Positions 1 through 8,027 are shown, counted from the first letter of the stretch. The stretch is 18,019 nt of DNA from JALOTE01 sp031422195 (GCA_031422195.1 JANOPZ010000118.1:1-18019), one strand, 5' to 3'. Notes: generated from the letters alone by a model not told the origin. Translations and numbers: made by a program.

Positions 1-491
1 GTTGACGACAGGATCGCAAACCCGCCTTCAGCACCAATCAGATCGGCCATCGACACCAGCATCATTTCAGCAAGTCTCTCGCCTTTGACCTGATTGACAT
101 AAACTTGGCGGGCATCAGCTGCCACATCAGAGTCATAAGAGATCACGCGGATGCCTTCTTGAACCGCGCGTTTCAGGGCGGGTGCAACAGCATTGGCGTC
201 ATTACCGGCAATCGCGATAATACCGACCTTTTGGGCGATCAGATTGTTGATAAATTCAATCTGCGCTTCGGCTGTAGCAGCAGATGGCGCTGCCTGAATA
301 ACCGAACCGCCCATTTCTTTAGCAGCATCTTCAGCGCCGCCTGTATGGACTTGGAAGTAAGGGTCGGTATCCAATTTTGGCAGCAGGCCAACAACCACAG
401 GTGCGGTTGCACATTCTTGCGCTGCAACTGACGCCACAGCAATCATGGACAGCACCACTGTCGACATGAGCTTGTGTTTTAAGGTTTTCAT
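1..491 (-). CDS. Rhamnose-type sugar ABC transporter periplasmic binding protein, 3' end outside window
   Basis: This frame translates from ATG at 491 to the window edge (163 codons) and has no stop. Residues 1-24 are a Sec-type signal peptide (basic MKTLKHK, a hydrophobic stretch, then VAA-QE). The mature part reads VVVGLLPKLDTDPYFQVHTGG, then QIEFINNLIAQKVGIIAIAGND, ISYDSDV and GGFAILSST, the periplasmic binding protein type 1 fold of the ribose/rhamnose/AI-2 (RhaS/LsrB-like) family. It would capture a sugar for an ABC importer in the periplasm. A GGGAGAG ribosome site lies about 7 nt upstream. It sits 59 nt downstream of the damaged permease on the same strand. No ATPase gene lies between or upstream, so the transporter is incomplete as seen; partners could lie to the left. 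The exact ligand cannot be read; rhamnose is a guess from family resemblance. Confidence 0.85.
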   Translation of the reverse strand, partial: MKTLKHKLMSTVVLSMIAVASVAAQECATAPVVVGLLPKLDTDPYFQVHTGGAEDAAKEMGGSVIQAAPSAATAEAQIEFINNLIAQKVGIIAIAGNDANAVAPALKRAVQEGIRVISYDSDVAADARQVYVNQVKGERLAEMMLVSMADLIGAEGGFAILSS

Positions 492-550
492 TTAGTCTCT
501 CCCAGATGTGAGGTTTATAGTTCTTCGTCTTTAGAGGTTAAGTCCGGTCC

Positions 551-1321
551 CTAGCCATTCGTCTTGGGCAGTGCTCCGATGTTGCGGAGCCAAGCCACAA
601 GAAAACCTGTTGAATTGCTGATGAGCAGTGAGCCGATAAGAAGCAGGCCGATCACCATGCCCTGCGTATCGCCGCCAATTTGGCTGATGCCCAAAATGTT
701 GCGGATAGCGGCAACCAAAACGAGTGCCAGCAACACACCCGTTAAACGGCCTTTGCCGCCCCAAACGCTGATGCCGCGGGCCAAAATCAAAAATGGAGGG
801 ATAATATAAGGAATGCGGGTGCCGGGGGCCGAGCCAATACCAAAATCAGTATCGGCGGCTGGAAACACGTTAATGGAACCGGTGCCGACGATGATAAAGC
901 CAATGCCACGGTATAGCGCCATGGTGCCAAGTGTGACCACCAGAGTTCGCAAACCGAGGTTGACAATCAAAGCACCGTTGATGGCGCCGAGAGCAGCGCC
1001 AAAAATCACGACCAATGGAAGCGTCGCCAACAACGGCACACCCAGCTTCAACAATAGACCAAAGATGACGCTCGAAAGCGCTAGGATTGACGCGACCGAC
1101 AGGTCAATCTCACGTGCAATAATCAGCAGGACCATCGGCAAAATCAACAGAGCTTTTTCAACCATGCCTGCGGCCAGTTGCGACAAGTTAAACGCAGAGC
1201 CGAAATTTGGAACGAGAATTGCGCCATAGGCAAGCACTGCGAGTGTAAGGATGCCGAGCAGCAAAGCCCAAATATCTTCAAACCAAGCCGTCCCGGCAAA
1301 AAATATCGCGACTTTGTGCAT
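551..1321 (-). pseudogene. RhaQ-type sugar ABC permease with internal deletion and replaced 5' end
   Basis: The frame is open (256 codons) but clearly shorter than the usual 320-340 residues of the RbsC/RhaP/RhaQ permease family. The N-terminal half is normal: hydrophobic helices, the REIDLSVASILALSS motif and LRTLVVTLGTMALYRGIGF. After PFLILA it jumps directly to RGISVWGGKGRLTGV, which in relatives lies about 70 residues later. The missing part includes the cytoplasmic loop around the A-G-N-x-x-A-A segment that couples permease to ATPase, plus about two helices. The first codons (MHKVAIF) do not look like a permease start; they are the antisense of the ROK fragment. The protein is therefore probably non-functional, although no stop or frameshift interrupts it. 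It precedes the binding protein gene by 59 nt. An alternative is a divergent short permease, which I think unlikely. Confidence 0.75.
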
Positions 1322-1912
1322 CTATCGATTAACACGATGATTGATGGCGGCCTCATTTCTGATGGTACATTGCAAACCGGCCCGAACGGCAATGCGGCTG
1401 CCTTCGGGCCAATGCCGGTAGCGCCCTCAAAATTGTCAAGCATTGCAAAGCCTTCCGCTCCTTTTGAAATTTTGCTCCGCCGTGCTTCAGTTTACGGGTT
1501 GCTAAATCATTTGCGGGCGTCTGGTGTGGTTATAGACCGCGTGCGTGAGTTGAATCCGATGCCGGAAAATGCTCTGGTGCCGTTTCAAGAGTGGCAGGAC
1601 GATTGCGCCGACGCTTTGGCGCAAGTATTTATCTCAACAATTTCGGTTGTCGACTTGGAAGCCATTGTCATCGACGGCTTATTGCCCGGCGATTTGCTGT
1701 CGCAAACAGTCGATCTTGTTCGCACCCGTTTTAAGGCAATGATGCCGAAAGGCCTTGTTGCACCGGAAATCATCGCTTGCGCAATTGGCCCTCACGCAAG
1801 CGCTCTCGGCGCGGCGATATTACCAATTTACCAATTATTTGCGCCAGATGGCGCGGTGCTTACTAAAAAAACAGTCGAGAAAAAGCCGCTTATGATCAAA
1901 TTGCTGGGGTAG
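1301..1912 (+). pseudogene. ROK-family transcriptional regulator, C-terminal fragment
   Basis: The frame ending at 1912 carries the C-terminal half of a ROK (NagC/XylR-like) repressor. It begins near YRDFVHLSINTMIDGGL, the conserved region of the ROK sugar-binding domain, followed by LQTGPNGNAAAFGPMPV, QEWQDDCADALAQ, ISVVDLEAIVIDG and the terminal IGPHASALGAAILPIYQLF. The N-terminal winged-helix DNA-binding domain and the first half of the ROK domain (about 200 residues) are absent. The frame stays open back to 1178, but that part is antisense to the permease and has no ROK features, so it is chance. ROK repressors often sit divergently beside the sugar transporter they control, as here, so this is probably the former regulator of the locus to its left. 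It has no DNA-binding domain and cannot repress. Confidence 0.75.
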
Positions 1913-2018
1913 GTCGGCGCATTTTTAGTCAATGTTGCCAATAACCTGCTATCTGTAAATTTATGAGAAGAGTTTCGATGATCTACATTTTTTTGACGGC
2001 TCTACCGGAGATGCTGCA

Positions 2019-2789
2019 TTAAAATTTCATCATCGCATCAGAACTTTCAGGCAGGATTTGTCCGCCGTCCACAATAATTGTTTGCCCCGTCACGTAAGCC
2101 GCTTCTTTTGATGCAAAATAAAGAGCAGCATGGCCAATATCAGCAACTGTGCCGAGGCGGCGCAAAGGCACTGTCGCCAACATGGCCGCTTGATGTTGCT
2201 CGCCCAGCGCAGAAAACGTCTCCGTGATAATGTTACCCGGAAGCACCGCGTTAACCGTGATGCCGTAGGGCGCAAGTTCAAGGCATGCCGTGCGCATAAA
2301 GCCCAATTGCCCAGCTTTGCTGGCAGAATAATGTGTCCAACCGCTAAATCCGGTGACCGGCCCCGTGATTGAAGAGGTTAGCACAATGCGTCCCTGATCT
2401 GATTTTTTCAAATAGGGGATTGCGGCCTGAACCGACAGAAACGTGCCTTTCAAATTGGTATCGCTAGTCTGGTCCCATTCGGCCTCTGTCATGGTTTCCA
2501 GCATCGCCAATGGGAAAATACCGGCATTGGCACACAGCACATCGATATTGCCGTGGTGCAAAGCGATGGTTGCAAAAGCGGCTTCAAGACTGGACTTTGA
2601 TGTGACATCACCTGCAACGCCGATTGCCCCGTTGCCAATGTCAGCGGCTGCAGCCTCCGCTTGGCCGGCGTGACGCGAGATGATGGCGACTTTTGCGCCC
2701 GCACCGGCAAAGACTAGCGCGATACCGCGGCCAATGCCTTTAGAGCCGCCTGTAACAACAACCACACGCCCTTGAAGAGAAGCCGACAT
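2019..2789 (-). CDS. SDR-family NAD(P)-dependent oxidoreductase
   Basis: The product has 256 residues from ATG at 2789. It is a classical short-chain dehydrogenase/reductase: TGGSKGIG (13-20) is the nucleotide-binding glycine motif, CANAG (86-90) supports the fold, and Asn112, Ser140, Tyr154 and Lys158 (YSASK) form the catalytic tetrad. VTGQTIIVDGG near the end is typical of FabG-like members. A TTG 15 nt upstream is in frame (adding MWGFK), but the ATG at 2789 has a purine-rich GGGGAT sequence about 8 nt upstream and begins where SDRs normally do. It lies 71 nt downstream of the APC permease on the same strand and probably ends that transcription unit. In this setting it could oxidise an alcohol or reduce the aldehyde made by the dehydratase; the substrate cannot be read from the sequence. 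Confidence 0.9.
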   Translation of the reverse strand: MSASLQGRVVVVTGGSKGIGRGIALVFAGAGAKVAIISRHAGQAEAAAADIGNGAIGVAGDVTSKSSLEAAFATIALHHGNIDVLCANAGIFPLAMLETMTEAEWDQTSDTNLKGTFLSVQAAIPYLKKSDQGRIVLTSSITGPVTGFSGWTHYSASKAGQLGFMRTACLELAPYGITVNAVLPGNIITETFSALGEQHQAAMLATVPLRRLGTVADIGHAALYFASKEAAYVTGQTIIVDGGQILPESSDAMMKF

Positions 2790-2860
2790 CTTAAATCCCC
2801 ACAAGGACGATTAAAAAAGGGCAGCGGTTGCCCGCCGCCCCATTAGGTTAAAAAACAGAA

Positions 2861-4393
2861 TTATGAATCGTCGTTGACCATATGGCCGATATTGGCATAA
2901 CCCGCCGGATTGATGCGTTTTAGTACAAAACCCCATACCAAACCAATCACAATAATCACAAATCCAATCAATGGGATATTGTTTGCAAAGGTGCTGGTAC
3001 CGGCAAAGGAGCCAAGGTTTGTGACCAGCAAATACACAAGCCAAATCTGTGCAAAAAATGACACCAAAGGTGCAATGACAGTTGTGAAGATGTTACCTCC
3101 GCCATTTTTGCGGAAATAGTTGATCACTGCCAGTGAAACCACCGCCTGCAGAACCAACAGCAGCGCTGTGCCAAGAACCGCAAACAGCGTATAAACCCCG
3201 ATATAGGCTTGTTGCATCGGGTCATCAAAACCATTGAAAAACGCGTAGAGCAAAATCCAAGTGGCAGCCAAACCAGATTGAACCATTGAGGCCACATGCG
3301 GGCTTGAGTGCACGCTATGAGTGCTGCCGAACATGGTTGGCAAAACGCCCTCACGACCCAGAGAGTACATATAACGTGACGCGGTGTTGTGAAACGCCAT
3401 GCCGCACGCGAATGAAGACGTGAGGATGAGCACGCTCATAGCTTCAGCTGCCCAAGGACCAACCATGGTTCCGATTGGCCCGATAAAGAAGTTACCGGCA
3501 TCGCCAACCGCTTTGGCCAACATTTCGCCTTCGCTTGGATAGGCCGAAACCGCTGCCCAGCTGATCAATGTATAAAACACACCCAGTGCAATCACGGAGA
3601 TGAATAGCGACTGGGGAACGATACGTTTGGCATCACGGGATTCTTCGGCATAGTTTGGCGCCATTTCAAAACCAACCCATGACCAAAACGCCATAAACAA
3701 GCCAATTGCAGCCACACCGGCTCCAATTTCCACCTCGCCGACTTTTTGTGCCACAACAGGCGTTGTGACATTAAACACATTCAATGCCTCAAGGGTGAAG
3801 CTTGTGCCACTCGCTGCAAACACGACACCCAGTGCAAAAATGGTCAGAATAATCACTTCTAAAATCAGTGCGCCGCCCAAAACGACAGCGCTTAACTTCA
3901 CATCCCGTACCGAAAGGATTGCCGCGCCGATAACAGCGGCCAGCGCGAGCCAGACCCAACCGATATCAATGCCAAGATGATTTTTCAGCCAAGTATTGGC
4001 AAAGAATGCAAACAGGCCATAGAGCGACGCCTCAAAAATGGAGTAACATGCCAGCGACGTGAAGCCTGCTGACATGCCGATTTCGCGGCCAAGCCCTTGG
4101 CTGATAAAACTGTAGAAACCGCCTACCGAAGACACGCGGCCAGCCATCGCAGCATAGCCGATGCAAAATATGGTGAGCACAATGGTTGCCAAGATAAAGG
4201 CGGCTGGAGTGTGAATGCTGATGCCGTAGCCTGCCGCGAAAGGCACATTGCCGAGCATGGCCGATTGTGGCGCTGCGCCGGTGACGGTCAAGAACAATAC
4301 GCCCATCAGGCCAAGCGCTTTGCCATGTAATTTATCGACCTTGGTATTCGACGATATGTCGATAGCAGAGCCGGCCTTTGTTATTTCACTCAT
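2861..4393 (-). CDS. APC-superfamily amino acid/amine permease
   Basis: The product has 510 residues and is an inner-membrane secondary transporter of the amino acid-polyamine-organocation superfamily. A short hydrophilic N-terminus is followed by about 12 hydrophobic segments. Family motifs include GAAPQSAMLGNVPFAAGYG in TM1 (about 39-57), VGGFYSFISQGLG (90-102) after TM2, and FEMAPNYAEESRDAKRIVPQS (242-262) around TM6 and the following loop. A GGGGG stretch lies 9 nt upstream of the ATG. It is preceded by a 216-nt gap containing a 10-bp palindrome and followed by an SDR. APC members import amino acids, polyamines, choline-like or other amines, usually with H+ or Na+. Its place beside a diol dehydratase that shows an Asp in its substrate pocket is suggestive of an amine-containing substrate, but this is inference. 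Confidence 0.88.
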   Translation of the reverse strand: MSEITKAGSAIDISSNTKVDKLHGKALGLMGVLFLTVTGAAPQSAMLGNVPFAAGYGISIHTPAAFILATIVLTIFCIGYAAMAGRVSSVGGFYSFISQGLGREIGMSAGFTSLACYSIFEASLYGLFAFFANTWLKNHLGIDIGWVWLALAAVIGAAILSVRDVKLSAVVLGGALILEVIILTIFALGVVFAASGTSFTLEALNVFNVTTPVVAQKVGEVEIGAGVAAIGLFMAFWSWVGFEMAPNYAEESRDAKRIVPQSLFISVIALGVFYTLISWAAVSAYPSEGEMLAKAVGDAGNFFIGPIGTMVGPWAAEAMSVLILTSSFACGMAFHNTASRYMYSLGREGVLPTMFGSTHSVHSSPHVASMVQSGLAATWILLYAFFNGFDDPMQQAYIGVYTLFAVLGTALLLVLQAVVSLAVINYFRKNGGGNIFTTVIAPLVSFFAQIWLVYLLVTNLGSFAGTSTFANNIPLIGFVIIVIGLVWGFVLKRINPAGYANIGHMVNDDS

Positions 4394-4609
4394 TGTTTAG
4401 TACCCCCGTGAACCCCTAAAATTTGAGTTTTCCGACTTAAACAGCGCAGCTCAAATGGTTCAGGGTCTTAATTAAAACCAAAAATTAACAATTGCCAAGC
4501 CCATCAAAAGGCTGAAGGCAATTAAGTTTTGTAAGACCAAAGTATCTGCCGCAAATTTAATCAAATCTGTGAAATATTGTGCACAAATACCGGGTGCTAT
4601 TTGGCTAGA
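4394..4609. other. AT-rich intergenic region upstream of APC permease
   Basis: This 216-nt gap interrupts an otherwise tightly packed minus-strand run. It is AT-rich, contains no plausible ORF, and holds the perfect palindrome TTGTGCACAA at 4577-4586. A short AGCC...GGCT inverted repeat near 4498-4514 is too weak and lacks a T-run, so I do not call a terminator. The gap probably contains a separate promoter for the permease-SDR pair. Confidence 0.5.
4577..4586. promoter_or_regulatory. Palindrome TTGTGCACAA, possible operator
   Basis: This is a perfect 10-bp inverted repeat with AT-rich flanks, just beyond the stop of the cysteine hydrolase gene and about 185 nt upstream of the APC permease start. 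Such a centre resembles operators of GntR/FadR-like regulators, but no such regulator is encoded in the window. It could be chance. Confidence 0.3.
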
Positions 4610-5305
4610 TTAACCAATATTGGCAATAGTAGAAAACTCAAAACTGTTCATCACATGACAGTATATCATATTGATAATCTCCAGTTCTTTATGGTGGTCA
4701 GACTCTAAGCCTGCTGCACAAAGATCCTCGAGCACTATGACCGAAAAACTTTCATCAGCCAGACTGCGCACTGTGGATGAGACGCATTGATCGGTGAAAA
4801 TACCTGCGCACACAACGGTTTTAATACCGAGATTATGGAGGATCAGCCTGAGATTGGTTCCGGTCAGCGCCGAGTCTGTGGTTTTGGTGATTTCAATTTC
4901 ATCACCCACCGGCTGCAACTCGGGCACCAATTGCGATGGTCCGGCATTCTTCGGCATTAGCAAATTGTTCCAGCCCGGCATTTTCTGCGACAATGAACGG
5001 TCGCGTCCATCCATTGTGTGGCAGGCAATACGAACAAAAATACACTCCATACCCGATGCGCGGGCCTTGGCTAGTAACATTGCCGTTCGAGGAATGACTT
5101 GGTTTTTCATGCGCTCATGAAAGCCATTCCAGCGGTCAAATTGAATTTGTTCAACCGGGGATAAAGTCGCCTTTTCAGGCCGCACCAGATACGTGTTTTG
5201 GACATCAATAATCAAAAGCGCGGTCTTGCTGATCTCCAGCATTGGCGTTTCAGGCTCCGGCGCATTGGCATAATAAATCGAGCGGTAGTTTGTTTTCCAA
5301 CTCAT
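4610..5305 (-). CDS. Isochorismatase-family cysteine hydrolase
   Basis: The product has 231 residues from ATG at 5305. It has the isochorismatase-like alpha/beta fold with the expected triad: Asp34 in LLIIDVQN, Lys141 in EITKTTDSAL, and Cys174 in GIFTDQCVSST. A cis-peptide region precedes the cysteine as in N-carbamoylsarcosine amidase, nicotinamidase and ureidoacrylate/biuret hydrolases. Members cleave amide or vinyl ether bonds in the cytoplasm. An in-frame ATG at 5320 lies inside the stop of the previous gene; the 5305 start has GAAGGAAG about 6 nt upstream and is preferred. It follows the dehydratase small subunit by only 11 nt, so the two are co-transcribed and the hydrolase probably acts in the same pathway, perhaps releasing an amine or carbamoyl group. 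The true substrate is unknown. Confidence 0.88.
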   Translation of the reverse strand: MSWKTNYRSIYYANAPEPETPMLEISKTALLIIDVQNTYLVRPEKATLSPVEQIQFDRWNGFHERMKNQVIPRTAMLLAKARASGMECIFVRIACHTMDGRDRSLSQKMPGWNNLLMPKNAGPSQLVPELQPVGDEIEITKTTDSALTGTNLRLILHNLGIKTVVCAGIFTDQCVSSTVRSLADESFSVIVLEDLCAAGLESDHHKELEIINMIYCHVMNSFEFSTIANIG

Positions 5306-5316
5306 TCGAACTTCCT

Positions 5317-5751
5317 TCAAAACCTGTAAGTGAAAAGCCCGCGCTTTTCATAAATATCCGCGGCTTCCAAAATAAAGTCAGCAATAGCATTGGCACCAAA
5401 CTCGTCGCGCAAAAGCAAAGCGCGCTCAACCAATTCCTGCTTTGCCTTGGCGCGGCCCGGACGCAACAATTCATAGGTTGACATGATCAACTCTTGCGGA
5501 ACACCCACCAATTCTGCAGCACGGCCAAAATTAAGCGCCAAGGTTGGCCGGTTGGCATCAGCGGCTATTTCAGCTTGGTTTTGCAACGACTTTGGCGTGA
5601 TTTGTAAATCAGCCATCACCACTTTGCCTGCCATCAATGCTTCAAGCGAAATATCTTCGAGCTTCACGCCCCGTTTACCGGTAATGCGGCCGGGCTGCGT
5701 ATCAGCCAATGGATAATCGGCAGTTGTCAGCTTGTGCGGTTCAGCGTTCAT
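5317..5751 (-). CDS. pduE: B12-dependent diol/glycerol dehydratase, small (gamma) subunit
   Basis: The product has 144 residues and matches the small subunit of propanediol/glycerol dehydratase: DYPLA near residue 13, GKRGVKLEDISLEALMAGKV (25-44), ADLQITPKSLQNQAEIAADANRP, NFGRAAELVGVP, and a C-terminal YELLRPGRAKAKQELVERALLLRDEF helix followed by AADIYEKRGL. It pairs with the large and medium subunits to form the adenosylcobalamin enzyme. The N-terminus begins only about 12 residues before the conserved DYPLA, so the amphipathic extension that sends PduE-type subunits into microcompartments is absent. Its ATG overlaps the stop of the upstream fused subunit by 4 nt, implying translational coupling and fixed stoichiometry. 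The symbol reflects homology and does not assert propanediol as the substrate. Confidence 0.9.
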   Translation of the reverse strand: MNAEPHKLTTADYPLADTQPGRITGKRGVKLEDISLEALMAGKVVMADLQITPKSLQNQAEIAADANRPTLALNFGRAAELVGVPQELIMSTYELLRPGRAKAKQELVERALLLRDEFGANAIADFILEAADIYEKRGLFTYRF

Positions 5752-8027
5752 AATATACCACCCTCCAAAAATCGCACATTGATTTCCTGCGGCTCAGCAC
5801 CTTCCAGAGTGAGGCCGGTCTCAATGGCGTAAATCATGGCAACACGTGCATGAAATTGCGACCCCATGGATTCACCATTGGTTGGGACCATAACTGGCTC
5901 CGGTGTTTCACCCAAAGCATAGGCGGCGGCATTGCGGCCAAAACCGGCGTAATGTTCCAGTTTGGTGATCGGCGCGTTGGAGAACAGTTCCAGATTATTA
6001 TGCGGCAGTCGCGCCGCTGAATGAATGACCGCTGTTCCTTTTGCTTGAATGCCGATACCAATGCCTGAGCCGGACAATCGCGCTGCGGACAGACCCAAAA
6101 ACGAGGTGTCTGCGGTGTGACCAAGCCGCACCACGCGTGCCCTTAAGCCCCGCGCGGCAATAGCGTCGATCATCACGCGCAGCACGTCCGACAAACGGTG
6201 GCCGGCGGTGGTTTGGAACAATTTAACCCCGAATGCCGGACTGATGCCGATGACCACTTCGTCTTTGGCGAGCCCGATTTGCGCAACATTTGCCGGACTA
6301 TAGACAATGCGTCCAGCTTCGCCGGTTTCAAAACGGGCCTCGGTTCGCAACACTTCGTTTTGATCCAGAATATCGCGGATATTATTGATTTCCAGCCTGC
6401 GGCCTTCGCTCATTTGATAGCCGCTTTGTGGCCCGCAATAGTCATTGGGGTCGTTGATGGCTGACAGCACTTTGCCGTTTTTCACCAAAGCCGCCGTTTG
6501 CAAATAATCGCCCGAAACGCGCAGCTTCACCACACTCAACAGATTTTCTGCTTCTTCATTAAAGCCGCGCGTAGCCAGCGCTTTAATGACATCAATCACG
6601 TTAATCTCACGTGACTTTATATTGTCTGAGATCGGGCCAACAGCACCGGCTGAAAAGCTGCGTGTTTCATTGGAACCCGATGCCACAACAACCGATGATT
6701 TCATATCGGGTGTGGGGAAACCCAAATCCAGCTCTTCGAGAACAGCTGAAATAGCATTGACAGCACGGCGGCGCAGATCCAGCGCGCGGTCTTCGTGCAA
6801 AGGCGTTAAACCGCCATCGGCCTCAAAATCCCGCTGCAAAACCAGATAATCTTCCATTTCCTCTGCATTGAAAAGCGAGGTGTTAAATGAATTATCGTAG
6901 GACAGAATGGAGCCAAACCCTGAGCAAATCAGATCAGAGCCGGCAATCAAATAGGGCAGAATTTTTGCGCCAATGCGAATTTCAGATTCTGTTGTGCGTG
7001 CGTCATTGCCGCTGGCGCATTCTAAATCCAGCCACACCGCAATCAAATTTTCCGCCATCAGTTCGCGCACGCCGCCCGGCACGCTGGCTGTCACCGGCGC
7101 GCCATCTATGCCGCCATTTTGAGTGCCTTGAACACCCATGCCGCGCTGCAAACACAAACACCGTGCTTCGAGATATAGAAGGCTTTTGGCCTCGTGAAAG
7201 CCCATCAAAAGTTCTGAACCGGCACCGGATGTGCAACGCATTTTAATACCGCGTGATGCATAGGCCGCTGCCAAAAATCCCTTTGACCACGGCGTATCAT
7301 CGCCATCGGTAAAGCTTTTCTCAGTGCCATAGACCGATACTGTTTCCGCATAAGAGGTAAATCCGGCCATGCCGATCAAAAGCTCTTCGGCTTCTTCTGA
7401 CGCGCATTGAAACAATACGCCTGCGCGCCCAACTGCAGCGCCAACGGCGCATGCCACGGCATTTGACCACGCGTTGCGCGACACGCGCATGGTGGTTTCA
7501 ATTTCATCAAAGCCATAAGCAACTGCAACTGCTGCATCAGCTGCAAGCTGTAATGGGTCATCTTTGGCGTTGGTGACATGGGCTTGATTGCCCGGCGTTT
7601 TGCGCGCCCGCATTTTGGAATAGGCAAAGGCAATTTCGAGCGCCGTGAGGCGACCCACAACATCAGCCAATTTTGCTGGCGTGCAGCCATGCGCCAAGCG
7701 AACCAACTCAGTTCTTGGCACATTCATGTCAACCAGCATCCGTGCAAGGTGTCCGGAATCCATCGCCATCGCCTCAGCAGCAACTGCAGGATCAAGATGA
7801 TGGTTGGCAATAAAGGCATCAATCATATCAAAATCATGGGCTAAAACGCCGTCCATGCTGGCGATTTTGCCGCCACTAACACTTACTGCTGGCTTGGGGT
7901 CTTTAGGGCTGTGAAATGCGGAAAAGCCATTGGCTGGATCTTCACGCGCGAATTTATCACGTCGAAGCGGACGCTCGTCCCACTCAGAAAAACGACGCCA
8001 TCGGTTTGGCAAACTTGGTTCGGTCAT
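5748..8027 (-). CDS. pduCD: B12-dependent diol/glycerol-type dehydratase, fused large+medium subunits
   Basis: The product has 759 residues. Residues 1-560 align without gaps in the active-site region to the Klebsiella diol dehydratase large subunit at a constant offset of 7. Conserved are Gln148 and His150 (NQAH), Glu177, Glu228 (YAETVSVYG), Gln303, Asp342, Ser369 and Phe381, i.e. the substrate, Ca2+ and radical-chemistry residues. Two pocket residues differ: Ser301 is Asp308 and Gln336 is Ala343. Residues 585-759 are the medium subunit (DEVVIGISPAFG, SGSGIGIGIQAKGTAVIH, NNLELF), lacking the N-terminal extension that targets PduD to microcompartments. Large/medium fusions occur in some actinobacteria and alphaproteobacteria. 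The enzyme turns a 1,2-diol into an aldehyde plus water using adenosylcobalamin. AGAGG lies about 10 nt upstream of the ATG. It overlaps the small-subunit gene by 4 nt and leads the minus-strand operon. No reactivase gene is visible in the window. Confidence 0.93.
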   Translation of the reverse strand: MTEPSLPNRWRRFSEWDERPLRRDKFAREDPANGFSAFHSPKDPKPAVSVSGGKIASMDGVLAHDFDMIDAFIANHHLDPAVAAEAMAMDSGHLARMLVDMNVPRTELVRLAHGCTPAKLADVVGRLTALEIAFAYSKMRARKTPGNQAHVTNAKDDPLQLAADAAVAVAYGFDEIETTMRVSRNAWSNAVACAVGAAVGRAGVLFQCASEEAEELLIGMAGFTSYAETVSVYGTEKSFTDGDDTPWSKGFLAAAYASRGIKMRCTSGAGSELLMGFHEAKSLLYLEARCLCLQRGMGVQGTQNGGIDGAPVTASVPGGVRELMAENLIAVWLDLECASGNDARTTESEIRIGAKILPYLIAGSDLICSGFGSILSYDNSFNTSLFNAEEMEDYLVLQRDFEADGGLTPLHEDRALDLRRRAVNAISAVLEELDLGFPTPDMKSSVVVASGSNETRSFSAGAVGPISDNIKSREINVIDVIKALATRGFNEEAENLLSVVKLRVSGDYLQTAALVKNGKVLSAINDPNDYCGPQSGYQMSEGRRLEINNIRDILDQNEVLRTEARFETGEAGRIVYSPANVAQIGLAKDEVVIGISPAFGVKLFQTTAGHRLSDVLRVMIDAIAARGLRARVVRLGHTADTSFLGLSAARLSGSGIGIGIQAKGTAVIHSAARLPHNNLELFSNAPITKLEHYAGFGRNAAAYALGETPEPVMVPTNGESMGSQFHARVAMIYAIETGLTLEGAEPQEINVRFLEGGIL

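Noticed and set aside
1178..1300. 5' extension of the + strand ROK frame
   Set aside because: It is antisense to the permease and has no winged-helix or ROK motif; the open frame is chance.
1913..2018. Possible small gene or terminator between the ROK fragment and first SDR
   Set aside because: The 106 nt show no ORF with a ribosome site and no stable hairpin with a T-run.
5834..7846. Several 80-120-codon frames on both strands within the dehydratase gene
   Set aside because: They are shadows in other frames with unusual composition and no recognisable domains.
2019..8027. Propanediol-utilisation microcompartment operon
   Set aside because: No shell proteins, PduP, PduL or targeting peptides are present; only dehydratase homology supports it.
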